A stretch of 64,000 bases of DNA from Symmachiella dynata (GTDB taxonomy: Bacteria; Planctomycetota; Planctomycetia; Planctomycetales; Planctomycetaceae), in assembly GCF_007747995.1 (NCBI RefSeq), contig NZ_CP036276.1:6252001-6316000 (forward strand), written 5' to 3'. The translations under genes were made by a program, and so were the position numbers. Under the pieces are notes generated by a model. The model was not told the origin of the DNA and ran no database searches. It was given only the letters and a program-made list of their open reading frames with translations. This document shows, in pieces, positions 9,373-18,080 of this stretch (positions are counted from its first letter, which is position 1; the number at the start of each line of letters is the position of its first letter).

Positions 9373-9459
9373 AAAACGGATTATAACAGTGGAATCACTC
9401 GTTTACATTGACTGATTGTTTCAACAAACCTAGCACCACCACACAACGAGAGCACAGCC

Positions 9460-10617
9460 ATGACCAAACCGTTGAATATTGGCCTGATCGGCTACGGATT
9501 TATGGGCCGGACGCATTCCAATGCGTATCGACAGGTCAGCAAGTTTTTTGATCTGGAGTATCAACCGGTTCTCAAAGCGTGTTGCGCCCGCAATGAGGAA
9601 AAGATCAAAGAGTTCGCGGAAAACTGGGGTTGGGAATCCTATGAGACCGATTGGCGGAAACTGATTGCCCGCGATGACATCGATGCGATCGACATCGGCT
9701 CGCCGAACAATACGCATTACGAAATGGCACTTGCCGCTGCTGAAGCGGGGAAAATGATTCTCTGTGAGAAGCCGCTGGCGATGGATGTGGCGCAGGCCGA
9801 AGCGATGACCGCTGCCGTGGAAAAAGCGGGCGTGGCCAATATGGTTTGGTACAACTACCGCCGCGTCCCGGCCATTACGCTCGCTCACCAACTGGTCAAA
9901 GAAGGCCGCATAGGTCGACCGTTTCATTATCGCGCGACCTATCTGCAGGACTGGACGATCGCCGAAGACGTTCCGCAAGGAGGAGCGACGTTATGGCGGT
10001 TGGATGCGGCTGTTGCCGGGAGCGGCGTGACGGGGGACCTGTTGGCCCACTCGATCGATACGGCGATTTGGCTCAACGGCCCGATCACCTCAGTCAGTGC
10101 TGCTACGGAAACGTTCGTCAAAGAACGGATGCATCAGGACACGGGCGAAATGCAACCGGTCAGCATCGACGATGCCTGCATGTTTCTGGCGCGTTTTGAA
10201 AACGGCTCGATGGGGACCTTTGAGAGTTCGCGTTATGCACGCGGCCGTAAGAATTACAACACGTTCGAAATGAACGGCGAAGATGGTTCGGTCTTCTTCG
10301 ATCTGGAAGACCCGCAGATTTTGCAATTCTTCGAATACGCCAATCCCACCACCGGCAAGAAAGTCGAAGACCACTTGACCGGTTGGCGGCGGATTCACGT
10401 GACGAACTTTGAGCATCCCTACATGGACCGCTGGTGGGTGCCGGGTTGCACGATCGGCTACGAACACACCTTCACCAACGCCCTGTCCGATTTCCTCAAA
10501 GGTCTGGAAACCGGCGAACCAGCGCAACCCACCTTCCGCGATGCCTTGCAAACACAAAAAGTCTGCGATGCCGTGCTGGAAAGCGCCCGGGAACGGATTT
10601 GGATTGATATCAACTAG
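9460..10617 (+). CDS. Gfo/Idh/MocA family oxidoreductase
   Basis: This 385-residue NAD(P)-dependent dehydrogenase is probably cytoplasmic (no signal). The N-terminal Rossmann fold carries [13 protein letters not shown] (residues 7-19), the EKP motif is in [11 protein letters not shown] (about 105), and the C-terminal alpha/beta domain contains [14 protein letters not shown] (about 192-205; Asp and His at the expected catalytic helix). It lies downstream of the cupin and sugar isomerase genes in the same direction, so it may oxidise a related sugar or inositol, with the RAYT locus inserted between them. An inverted repeat follows its stop. Confidence 0.9.
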   Translation: MTKPLNIGLIGYGFMGRTHSNAYRQVSKFFDLEYQPVLKACCARNEEKIKEFAENWGWESYETDWRKLIARDDIDAIDIGSPNNTHYEMALAAAEAGKMILCEKPLAMDVAQAEAMTAAVEKAGVANMVWYNYRRVPAITLAHQLVKEGRIGRPFHYRATYLQDWTIAEDVPQGGATLWRLDAAVAGSGVTGDLLAHSIDTAIWLNGPITSVSAATETFVKERMHQDTGEMQPVSIDDACMFLARFENGSMGTFESSRYARGRKNYNTFEMNGEDGSVFFDLEDPQILQFFEYANPTTGKKVEDHLTGWRRIHVTNFEHPYMDRWWVPGCTIGYEHTFTNALSDFLKGLETGEPAQPTFRDALQTQKVCDAVLESARERIWIDIN

Positions 10618-10627
10618 CGTGGGTATT

Positions 10628-10760
10628 CACCACGGAGGCGGAAAAAGGCTGTAGGCTTTAGTCCGTAGACCTTAGGAAAAAACAGAGGCAATTCTGCCTA
10701 CAGTCTAAAGCCTAAGGTCTACAGTCTTTTTAACTCCGTGCCCTCCGTGTCTCCGTGGTG
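10628..10760. repeat. Long composite inverted repeat between convergent genes
   Basis: The outer arms CACCACGGAG (10628-10637) and CTCCGTGGTG (10751-10760) are exact reverse complements. Inside, two blocks (about 10648-10675 and 10697-10729) contain the words CTGTAGGCTTTAG and GTAGACCTTAGG and their complements in permuted order. The position between two convergent genes suggests a bidirectional terminator, but the sequence looks like a dispersed repeat. Confidence 0.7.
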
Positions 10761-10771
10761 ATTTTCAACGC

Positions 10772-12088
10772 TCAGTCCAATCGCTTGATCGCGATGTTGC
10801 GGAATTCGACGGGGTCCTTGTGGCCGGTTAAACCGAAGTAGCCCGTGGTGCGGTCTTTGCCGGGATGCTCGGTGTCGTCTTTGAACTCCGTGACTTGGCT
10901 GACGTCGCCGTCGACGATCACCGTACCGTTGAGTTCGACTTTGATCTTCGAACCCTTGACGGTCACTTCTTCATAGTTCCATTCGCCAACCGGTCGCAAG
11001 TAGCCGCGATGGGCGGGGATCATGCCGTAGACGGACCCGTTGTATTGCCGCGGGTCGAGTTTGGCGTATTTCTCAGCTGTATCATCCAGGATTTGAATTT
11101 CGGTCATCCCGACCGTCGAAGCTTGCCCTTTGCCCGGGTAGCGAATCGCCAAGCCATTATTGCCGCCGGGGGGGAGTTTGAATTCGATGCGGGCGACAAA
11201 ATCGCCGTATTCCTCTTCGGTGAAGAGCACACTCCCCGCTCCTTCTTTGCAGCGTAGCGTGCCGTCGATGACTTCGTAGCTATCCAAAGCGCCGGTCCAA
11301 CCGGTCAGGTCCTTGCCGTTAAACAGCGACGTAAAACCTTGGGCTTCGTCGTCGCCACGGAGGATTTCGTTGGCCTCTTCGCCGGGGATGTCCCGCACGG
11401 CGATATTCCGCCAACGGATTTCGCCACCATGAGTTTGCAGGTGAATCGGTCCGCGTGCGGGCAGCGGTTTTTTGCGGTCTTTGTCCCAATAGTTTTCCAT
11501 GATGGCATTCTCGACGACAAGTTTGTCGTTGAGATACACCCAGGTGCGGCTGCCGATTTGCCGGATGCGGAACTGGTTCCATTCGCCGAACGGCCGGTCG
11601 GCCAACACGAGCGGAAGTTGGCCCGGTGTATTGGCGCGGTTGTTGAACAGCCCGCCGGAACCTTTGTCGGCATTACGATCCCACTTGCCACCCTCTTCGG
11701 TATAGTCCCAAATTTGCACCTGTGGAGCGCCGCGTAGATAAATGCCGCTGTCTGCCTTCGCCACGGTTTTGTAGTCGATTAGAAAATCGATGTCGCCATA
11801 TTCCTCATCGGTGGTCGCGTACGGTCCGTGTCCGTCATTGACCAGTTCGCCGTTGTCCACACTCCAATGAGCGAGGAACTCCGCTTGTTGTGCCTCAATG
11901 GCTGCTTTTTTTTCCTCGGCGGGCGCTTTGGCCGTTTGGTGCGGATTGTCACCATGCCAACCGGTCAGATCTTTACCGTTGAATATTGCCCGGAACCCTT
12001 TGGGGGTGACCGGCTCAGCGGCCAATGCGCCGCCGCAAATGATTGCCGTTACGGCCAACACCGATGTCCATCCACTGAAACGTTTCAT
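10772..12088 (-). CDS. Secreted protein with two tandem DUF1080 domains
   Basis: This 438-residue exported protein starts with a signal peptide (about residues 1-23, ending GGALAAEP). It has two copies of the 3-keto-disaccharide hydrolase (DUF1080) beta-sandwich: about 30-222 (FRAIFNGKDLTGWHGDN ... GEIRWRNIAVRDIP) and about 245-437 (FTSLFNGKDLTGWTGA ... PVEFRNIAIKRLD). The family is a concanavalin-like fold linked to glycoside breakdown and very abundant in planctomycetes. AAAGG lies about 10 bases before the start. The minus-strand Gfo/Idh gene is just upstream (12258-13619), a pairing that fits oxidation of a sugar to a 3-keto intermediate followed by cleavage (inference). Confidence 0.9.
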   Translation of the reverse strand: MKRFSGWTSVLAVTAIICGGALAAEPVTPKGFRAIFNGKDLTGWHGDNPHQTAKAPAEEKKAAIEAQQAEFLAHWSVDNGELVNDGHGPYATTDEEYGDIDFLIDYKTVAKADSGIYLRGAPQVQIWDYTEEGGKWDRNADKGSGGLFNNRANTPGQLPLVLADRPFGEWNQFRIRQIGSRTWVYLNDKLVVENAIMENYWDKDRKKPLPARGPIHLQTHGGEIRWRNIAVRDIPGEEANEILRGDDEAQGFTSLFNGKDLTGWTGALDSYEVIDGTLRCKEGAGSVLFTEEEYGDFVARIEFKLPPGGNNGLAIRYPGKGQASTVGMTEIQILDDTAEKYAKLDPRQYNGSVYGMIPAHRGYLRPVGEWNYEEVTVKGSKIKVELNGTVIVDGDVSQVTEFKDDTEHPGKDRTTGYFGLTGHKDPVEFRNIAIKRLD

Positions 12089-12205
12089 CTCAAACAGCCT
12101 TTCGAATTCTAGTTGCAGTACGTCCGCGTTTGTTTCGTCATCATCCGCAGATTGAGGAGGCGGATGTGTTCTATTGATTGCGCTTTAGGGTGAGCTATTT
12201 TCGGC

Positions 12206-12251
12206 AGGGACGTCTTTCGTCCTACGCGAGAAAGGTGCGTCGCGACGCACC
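12206..12251. repeat. Two small hairpins including an 18-bp perfect palindrome
   Basis: GGTGCGTCGCGACGCACC (12234-12251) is a perfect palindrome, and GGACG-TCTTT-CGTCC precedes it at about 12207-12222. They lie between the Gfo/Idh stop and the DUF1080 start, so they could attenuate transcription between the two genes, but there is no T-run. Confidence 0.65.
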
Positions 12252-12257
12252 CTACTT

Positions 12258-13619
12258 TTAGGTGAGGCTCCAGCCTTTGCGGTAGTCGCGATGGATATAC
12301 CGTTCGGCTTCGGGGGCGTTGGTGGCTCGCATGTTCTCCGCGTCCCATTGCAATTTTTTACCGGTGCGGAAAGCGACGTTGCCTAAATGGTTGGCTTCGG
12401 TCAGCCAGCCGGCGTATTCGAAGTTGCAGGTCGTCGGCTCGCCCGTTTTGCAGGCGTGGATCCATTCACCGTAATGGCCGCGGGACTTGGGAATCGATTG
12501 TTCCGGCGGAGTAAAACCGGCGAACTGTTCTTCGGGAAGCAAGACATGCTTGCCGTAATCGGACAGCAGCATCCCTTTGTCTCCCACGAACAACACGCCG
12601 CTGCTCCAACGAGGGATTTGTTCCTCATGCCACATTTGCGGCTTGTAGGTGCCTTGATACCACGAGACCCGCACGGGTGGTAGATCGCCGCGTGCTCCGT
12701 ATTCGTAGACCGCTTGCATCGAGGCGGGAGCGATTTCCGGATGCGGTTGGGGACCGCTGGCTTCGATTGTCAGTGGGTGGTCGAGATTTAAAGCCCAAAA
12801 CGGCAGGTCGATCCAATGGCTCCCCAAGTCCGACATTGTGCCGTTTCCAAAGTCCCACCAGCGGTACCATTTGGGGCCGGGAAAATAGGTCGAGTGAAAA
12901 TCGCGTTTGGGAGCCGGTCCCAGCCACAAATCCCAATTCAACCCCGTCGGCACTTCCTCGGTTGTGAGCGGCCGTTCAGCAATGGCGTAGGGATCGCCCG
13001 CTTCTTGCCCCGCTTCTAGGCTATCATGCCGCCCCCACGCCCGCGAAACCCAGACGTGTACTTCACTCACGTCGCCAATCGCACCGGTTTGGATCAACTC
13101 CACGACGCGGCGATAGTTGTCGCCCGCGTGGATCTGTGTTCCCATTTGCGTTGCGACATTCGCGCGCCCGGCCGCCTCGCGAATTTTGCGGGCTTCCGCG
13201 ATGTTGTAGGTCAGCGGTTTTTCGCAATAGACATGCTTGCCCAGTTGCAACGCCGGCAGCGTGGCGAATGCGTGCGTGTGCTCGCAGGTGCTGACCACAA
13301 CGGCATCAAATTTGTTGGGATCCTCGTAGATCTTACGAAAATCGGTGAACTTCGCCGCCTGCGGATGTTTCTTAGCGGCGGCGTTCAGGTTGTTTTCGTT
13401 CACGTCGCATAGGGCAACGATGTTTTCTGATTTGACGCCGTTCAGATTGGCACCGCCGCGACCGCCGGACCCGACGATGGCGATGTTCAGCCGTTCATTC
13501 AAATTCCGCGCCCGCAAAATGGCCGGGGCGGCAAATGTGGCGGCTCCGGTTGCGAGCGCTGTTCCTAAAAAACGCCGCCGCGTGACCGCACTGCTACCGG
13601 ATTGTTGATTGTCTTGCAT
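12258..13619 (-). CDS. Tat-exported Gfo/Idh/MocA family oxidoreductase
   Basis: This 453-residue dehydrogenase has a twin-arginine signal ([20 protein letters not shown], residues 13-32), so it is probably exported folded with its cofactor. The Rossmann motif is [14 protein letters not shown] (about 45-58), and [15 protein letters not shown] (about 130) carries the EKP motif. The C-terminal region has the [13 protein letters not shown] and [19 protein letters not shown] segments typical of planctomycete paralogues. The start at 13619 has GAGGGA upstream and yields a complete Tat signal; an in-frame ATG at 13688 would bury it. It is followed by the double DUF1080 gene on the same strand. Confidence 0.92.
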   Translation of the reverse strand: MQDNQQSGSSAVTRRRFLGTALATGAATFAAPAILRARNLNERLNIAIVGSGGRGGANLNGVKSENIVALCDVNENNLNAAAKKHPQAAKFTDFRKIYEDPNKFDAVVVSTCEHTHAFATLPALQLGKHVYCEKPLTYNIAEARKIREAAGRANVATQMGTQIHAGDNYRRVVELIQTGAIGDVSEVHVWVSRAWGRHDSLEAGQEAGDPYAIAERPLTTEEVPTGLNWDLWLGPAPKRDFHSTYFPGPKWYRWWDFGNGTMSDLGSHWIDLPFWALNLDHPLTIEASGPQPHPEIAPASMQAVYEYGARGDLPPVRVSWYQGTYKPQMWHEEQIPRWSSGVLFVGDKGMLLSDYGKHVLLPEEQFAGFTPPEQSIPKSRGHYGEWIHACKTGEPTTCNFEYAGWLTEANHLGNVAFRTGKKLQWDAENMRATNAPEAERYIHRDYRKGWSLT

Positions 13620-13751
13620 CTGTTGTATTCCCTCAAAAGCAAATCGTCGGGATGGATGGAGAGCTTGCCGGTCGTGAGCGGGATACAAACGAATGATCCG
13701 CCGAAAACCGATATCACAGCATAACCGACGTTGCTGGTCGAGACTACCTAA

Positions 13752-13797
13752 CGGAGGCTTGAGGCGTGAGGGAATAGGCTTGAGGGTTTGTGGGGGG
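13752..13797. repeat. AGGCTTGAGG-type repeat
   Basis: GAGGCTTGAGG and AGGCTTGAGGG occur in close succession here. The same words recur at 17750-17821 in both orientations, which indicates a short dispersed intergenic repeat. Confidence 0.5.
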
Positions 13798-13810
13798 GAC
13801 GTCTGTTGCC

Positions 13811-14146
13811 CTAGTTTTCGAACAGACTGAAAATGATTACGACAACAACGAGCAGGGAAAATATGAGGACCCCGGCGATTCCAAGACGAATTGCCATTCG
13901 GCGATCACCGTAACTGTCGTACTCAACGGCATCAAGATCTTCGAAGTTTGTCTCGATGCTATCGCGACATTTCCGACAGACTCTTAAAGGGCCGTATTCC
14001 TGTTTGAGAAAATCAACGTCGATGTCCGGCGAGTCGAGTTCAAACTGTTCCAGCCACTCTAACTCATCCATCTCACTGACGAACGCATCTCCAGCGGAGA
14101 GAGTTTCGCGGCAGAACGCACAACGATATACCTCGCCTTGACTCAT
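13811..14146 (-). CDS. Small zinc-ribbon protein with C-terminal membrane anchor
   Basis: I do not recognise a named family for this 111-residue protein. Two CXXC knuckles (YRCAFCRET near the N-terminus and RVCRKCRDS in the middle) suggest one zinc site. An acidic linker lies between them, and a C-terminal hydrophobic helix ([20 protein letters not shown]) anchors it, with only about three residues outside. I start at the ATG at 14146 (AAGG 12 bases upstream); a GTG at 14155 is also possible. It sits 21 bases after the M20 amidohydrolase gene and may be co-transcribed with it. Confidence 0.7.
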   Translation of the reverse strand: MSQGEVYRCAFCRETLSAGDAFVSEMDELEWLEQFELDSPDIDVDFLKQEYGPLRVCRKCRDSIETNFEDLDAVEYDSYGDRRMAIRLGIAGVLIFSLLVVVVIIFSLFEN

Positions 14147-14167
14147 GCTCGACACCTTGCCGCGACG

Positions 14168-15484
14168 CTATGGCGTTTTCGGTTGTTTCAATAATTCCAA
14201 CAACGCACTGGTCATCGCCGTGACACCGGTGCGCAATGTTTCTTTGGGCTCTGGGTAATACTGCGCCGAATGCAATGAGGGGAGTGGGCGGCCGGCAGAT
14301 TTGGCTTCGGCCATTCGCGCGGGGTCGATGCTGCCGAGGCGAAACATCATTATGGGAATTCCTGCGCGGCCGTAACGGCTGAAATCTTCACCACCCATCG
14401 AGCGGGCCGACTCCAACACGTTTTCCGCTCCCAATGCCTGTTGAAAGACTGGGACGATGCGGTCGACCAGCCGTTCGTTGTTGAAGAGCGACGGTGTGCC
14501 CATGTCGTACTTGATCACCGGTTCCGGCGCGCGAAAACTTTTGGCAACTGCCTGCGTTTTGCGGATGATGGCTTCCTTCAAATGTGCGCGGACCGTTTCG
14601 CTGTAGCTGCGAATCGTCAATTGCAGATGACAACTGTCGGGGATAATGTTGTGTTTGGTGCCCCCGTGAATCGATCCCACCGTGATCACCGCCGGTTCCA
14701 ACGGTGCAATTTCGCGACTGACGATGGTTTGCAAATCGACGATCAGATAAGCCGCTAGCACGATCGGGTCGATCGTCCCTTGGGGATACGAACCATGTCC
14801 GCCGCGGCCGCGGACGGTGATGTCGCAGCTATCGACATTGGCCAATGAAAACCCGGCCCGGTAGCCAACCTTGCCGGTCTCTAAAAAACTATCGACATGC
14901 AGGGCCATCGCATAGTCCGGTCGGGGAAAATGCTTAAACAAACCGTCGTCCAGCATCGCTTTGGCGCCCGCCCCCTTCTCCTCAGCCGGTTGCCCGATCA
15001 TGACGAGCGTTCCTTGCCACTGATCGCGGTGTGCGGCCATATACCGCGCCACGCCGATGAAATTCGTGATATGAATATCGTGCCCGCAGGCATGCATGAC
15101 TCCCACCTGCTCGCCGTTTTCGTTCGTGGTTTTCACCTTCGAGGCATAGGGCAGTTCCGTCGCTTCGGTGACCGGCAATCCGTCGAGATCGGCGCGCAAC
15201 ATGACCGTGGGGCCTTTGCCGTTTTTTAGAATGGCGACGATACCATGCCCGCCGACTCCCGTTTCGACTTCTGCGCCGAGGGCTTTGAGTTCCTGGGCCA
15301 ACTTGGCGGCGGTTTCTTGCTCTTCAAACGAAAGTTCCGGGTGCGCATGAAACTGTTTATAGAGCGCAACCAGTTCGTCGACATGCGCATCGGTCCACGT
15401 TTTGACGTCCTCTGCATTGGCTGTGGATGCAGTCGTTACGGCAACGGTCAGTAGTAAAACTGCCATGATCATTCGTTTGAACAT
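14168..15484 (-). CDS. M20 family amidohydrolase, exported
   Basis: This 438-residue zinc amidohydrolase is of the hippurate / IAA-amino-acid hydrolase type (M20D). A signal peptide (residues 1-24, ending STANAED) indicates export. HACGHDIH (about 129-136) supplies zinc ligands, and QPAEEKGAGAKAM (about 163-175) the catalytic Glu-Glu pair. HGGTKHNIIPDSC and SMGGEDFSRYGRAGIPIMMF are the usual dimer and C-terminal lid segments. Such enzymes hydrolyse N-acyl amino acids; the substrate is not predictable. It lies 45 bases after the E1-like gene on the same strand. Confidence 0.9.
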   Translation of the reverse strand: MFKRMIMAVLLLTVAVTTASTANAEDVKTWTDAHVDELVALYKQFHAHPELSFEEQETAAKLAQELKALGAEVETGVGGHGIVAILKNGKGPTVMLRADLDGLPVTEATELPYASKVKTTNENGEQVGVMHACGHDIHITNFIGVARYMAAHRDQWQGTLVMIGQPAEEKGAGAKAMLDDGLFKHFPRPDYAMALHVDSFLETGKVGYRAGFSLANVDSCDITVRGRGGHGSYPQGTIDPIVLAAYLIVDLQTIVSREIAPLEPAVITVGSIHGGTKHNIIPDSCHLQLTIRSYSETVRAHLKEAIIRKTQAVAKSFRAPEPVIKYDMGTPSLFNNERLVDRIVPVFQQALGAENVLESARSMGGEDFSRYGRAGIPIMMFRLGSIDPARMAEAKSAGRPLPSLHSAQYYPEPKETLRTGVTAMTSALLELLKQPKTP

Positions 15485-15529
15485 GTCTCGTCTCCCTTCG
15501 ACTCAGTTTGATGGCCCGAACTCGATCCC

Positions 15530-16285
15530 TTACCCAATATTGCCGCAGTCGGCACAGGTGGGATTGCGTAACAAATTGCGGCGGCGAAATGTCATATCTC
15601 GTAGGTCGTAGGTCACCATCCGTCCTGCGAGCGGTTCGCCCAAACCGGAAATGACTTTGATCGCCTCCATGGCGCCCATGCACCCGACAGTTCCTGAGAC
15701 GGCGCCGAAGACGGGAAATTCCCGCTTCCAGGCCGGCGGTGGTTCGGGATGCAAGCAGCGGAGGCAGGGGGTTTTTCCGGGAATGATGGTGGTGATCTGT
15801 CCTTCTAGTTCATACATCGCGCATTCAATCAGTGGCTTGTTTTGCGCCAAGGCTTGCTGGTTCATGGCGAAACGTTCTTCGAACAGCGGCGCGCAATCGA
15901 CGATCACATCGGCTTGCGCCACGATCCATTCGGCGTTTTCTTCGGAAATGTTTTCGCCAATGGGTTCGATTTCTAGCCGCGGATTGAGTTCCAGCAACCG
16001 CTGTGTCGCCGATTCCACCCGCGGTTTGCCCAACCAGTCGTGCGTCATCAACAGTTGTCGATTGAGGTCGCTGTGTTTGACGTTGCCGGCATGTGCCAAC
16101 ACCAACTTGCCAATCCCCGCCGCTGCCAGTTCATAGGCCACGACACTGCCCAGTCCCCCGACCCGGGAGACAAGCACCGAGGCCCCCCGCAGTTTCTCCT
16201 GCCCCGCTTCGCCGAAACCGGGCGTCCACATTTGCCACTGATAGGTGGCGCGTTCTTCATCGGTGAGTGGTTGGGATTTGATCAT
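15530..16285 (-). CDS. Divergent ThiF/MoeB/HesA-family E1-like protein
   Basis: This 251-residue protein has the E1-like fold used to adenylate the C-terminus of ThiS/MoaD-type sulfur carriers. The zinc pairs CLRC and CADC, the Arg finger in DLNRQ (Arg76) and the GTVGCMGAMEAIK helix are present. Against E. coli MoeB as I recall it, the first Gly of the GXGGXG loop is Arg (RVGGLG, 41-46), the DFD ribose-binding stretch is HAG (65-67), the DCTDN magnesium Asp is lost (DCAPL), and the N-terminal RYXRQ Arg is absent (YQWQM). It may have lost adenylation or use another ligand. The start at 16285 is the first that matches family length. The LarA-like gene lies 124 bases upstream, across a hairpin-repeat pair. 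Confidence 0.85.
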   Translation of the reverse strand: MIKSQPLTDEERATYQWQMWTPGFGEAGQEKLRGASVLVSRVGGLGSVVAYELAAAGIGKLVLAHAGNVKHSDLNRQLLMTHDWLGKPRVESATQRLLELNPRLEIEPIGENISEENAEWIVAQADVIVDCAPLFEERFAMNQQALAQNKPLIECAMYELEGQITTIIPGKTPCLRCLHPEPPPAWKREFPVFGAVSGTVGCMGAMEAIKVISGLGEPLAGRMVTYDLRDMTFRRRNLLRNPTCADCGNIG

Positions 16286-16326
16286 GATCAATGGGGGTGG
16301 TGAATTTTCGTGTTGTGCAGCGCGAC

Positions 16327-16403
16327 CCCCCGGCAAAGCCGGGGGCTGGGGGATGCATGTCTCGAATGTGTTTTTTTCCATCAGCCCCCGGCTCCGCCGG
16401 GGG
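16327..16403. repeat. Inverted pair of family A hairpin repeats
   Basis: CCCCCGGC-AAA-GCCGGGGG (16327-16345) and CCCCCGGC-TCC-GCCGGGGG (16385-16403) face each other; each also carries the flanking AGCCC word seen at 22-40. The pair fills the gap between the co-directional LarA-like and E1-like genes, where it could form one large cruciform or affect read-through. Confidence 0.75.
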
Positions 16404-16409
16404 GTATGG

Positions 16410-17687
16410 TCAGACGCCCACCGGTTGTTCGGCGACGGCCGCCAAGTTTCCGTTGGCATCAAATTGCATTTCGCTGGGACCGTCGATGATTTCCAAATCG
16501 TCGCGGCTTTTGATCTCAGCCAGATAGGCTTCGCTAACCAGCACTTCGCCGACATGCAATGTGTTGGATATATGAATCACCCGCGCATCCGGCGCATCGG
16601 CCAGTCCCGTTGTTGGCAAGGCCGCATCGAGCACTTCGCGGTCGCTGTCATAATGCACCGGAATCATCGCTGCTGAGGGGTGTCCACCGGTGAGCGAGTT
16701 GATCGTCGTGATGTTCTGATCGACGCTCTGGACCGTGCGGGAATTCGTAAATTCTGCCAGCCCCAGACCGCAGGCATTGCCGTGCGTTTCGTAGGTTAGC
16801 CCCCGCACAAAAATGCGTTTCACGCTGACGTCGTCTTTGTCCGTCGCGCAGTGATCGCTGTATTTGCGGCCGATCACGTTGGTGTCCATGCCCGATCCGC
16901 TGATGTCCTTGCCGATTTCATCGATGATCAACAGGCCGACTTTGTCAAACGGCAAACGCGGCATCCATTGTTTGGCCTGTTTGAGCAATTCTTTTTCGCG
17001 GCTGACAAAATTCTCCGGCGCCACAGCGGCCAATAGCGCGGTTTGATCGTAGGCATTTTCCACAATCGCCAAACCGGCGACAATGCCGCACTTGTCTAAC
17101 ACCGAATCGGCGACAGCGGTGATGATCTCGCCGAAGCTATAATCCAAAATGGCCCGGTGATAGATCTTGGCTCCCGCATGTTTGCCCAGACCGATCAGCA
17201 TCATTTTGAGCAATCCGCTCTCGATTTCACCGACAAACCCGGTATGCGGTTTCACGCGTCCGCAGACCAACACATGGTCGGCGTCGTAGGCGTGCTTGTC
17301 AAAATGTACGGGAATCCCTTGCGGCGTTTTGTCGACGATGACTGTTTCCATCGACGAGCGGATCTCTGCGCCCGTGTAATCCTCCGTGATCCCATACCCT
17401 TCGACGATGCCCCGCTGTCCTTCAGGCGTCCCGCCGCCATGGCTGCCCATCGCCGGCACGATAAACGGAACGGCCCCTAGTGATTTGATATGGTCGACGG
17501 CGGCTTTGATGATGACTGCGATATTCGCGATGCCGCGGCTACCAGCGGTAATGGCGACCGTTTCGCCCGGTTTGATTTTCTCCCCCAACTGCAGCGAGGC
17601 GAGTTGAGCTTCAACGGTCGCTGGAATATCCTCGACGCACGGGCCCTCAAAGTGTTGCTTAATGCGTAACATCCGCGGATAGGTCAT
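16410..17687 (-). CDS. LarA-like (DUF2088) nickel-pincer racemase superfamily protein
   Basis: This 425-residue cytoplasmic protein is of the LarA superfamily, whose characterised members racemise or epimerise hydroxy acids using a nickel-pincer nucleotide. Residues at plausible cofactor positions are His83 (MGSHGGGTPEG), His148 (GRVKPHTGF), Lys161 (LLKMML) and His177 (KIYH); the Lys161-His177 spacing equals that of the lactate racemase pair I recall. MTYPRM at 17687 with GGAG upstream is the preferred start. No larB, larC or larE cofactor gene is in the window, so the cofactor would come from elsewhere or may not be used. The E1-like and M20 genes follow on the same strand; a CbiMQO nickel/cobalt importer is 15 kb away. 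Confidence 0.8.
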   Translation of the reverse strand: MTYPRMLRIKQHFEGPCVEDIPATVEAQLASLQLGEKIKPGETVAITAGSRGIANIAVIIKAAVDHIKSLGAVPFIVPAMGSHGGGTPEGQRGIVEGYGITEDYTGAEIRSSMETVIVDKTPQGIPVHFDKHAYDADHVLVCGRVKPHTGFVGEIESGLLKMMLIGLGKHAGAKIYHRAILDYSFGEIITAVADSVLDKCGIVAGLAIVENAYDQTALLAAVAPENFVSREKELLKQAKQWMPRLPFDKVGLLIIDEIGKDISGSGMDTNVIGRKYSDHCATDKDDVSVKRIFVRGLTYETHGNACGLGLAEFTNSRTVQSVDQNITTINSLTGGHPSAAMIPVHYDSDREVLDAALPTTGLADAPDARVIHISNTLHVGEVLVSEAYLAEIKSRDDLEIIDGPSEMQFDANGNLAAVAEQPVGV

Positions 17688-18080
17688 CTGAGTTAACTCC
17701 AAGTGTACGAGGGTTGCTGGCAGTGGAGGCTTGGGGGGTAAGGAGTGAGGCTTGAGGGGACAGGCTTGAGAAGTCGTTTCGTCAAGCCTCAAGTCTCAGG
17801 ACTCTAGCCTCAAGCCTGTCCGTATTGTGATCCCCGCACCGGAATCACGCAACTGATCGGCTGTTGCTGAGCGGATTTCTGATAATTCAGCCTACCTCGT
17901 GCGAATTCATCGTGACTTGGCCGGGGCGCTTCGCTTGTCAAACAATGGCCGGCTAGCAGCCCGTTGAAAAGCCGAATCGCATTCAAGAGTCTCGTGCCAC
18001 GACGACCTTGCCAAGCACTGTTTTGCCGGGCGCACGTTCCGCACTGGCGGACAAGCCGCCAGTGGCACCCTTTTTCAACG
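17688..18080. other. Repeat-rich intergenic region upstream of the LarA-like gene
   Basis: No gene is seen. GGACAGGCTTGAG (17758-17770) and its exact reverse complement (17809-17821) form an inverted repeat of the AGGCTTGAGG type. A second hairpin, CACTGGCGG-ACAAG-CCGCCAGTG, is at 18042-18064. AGCAGCCCGTTGAAAA (17956-17971) is matched in inverse by TTTTTCAACG...GGCTGCT (18071-18090), which runs into the last codons of the membrane-protein gene and may act as its terminator. Confidence 0.65.
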
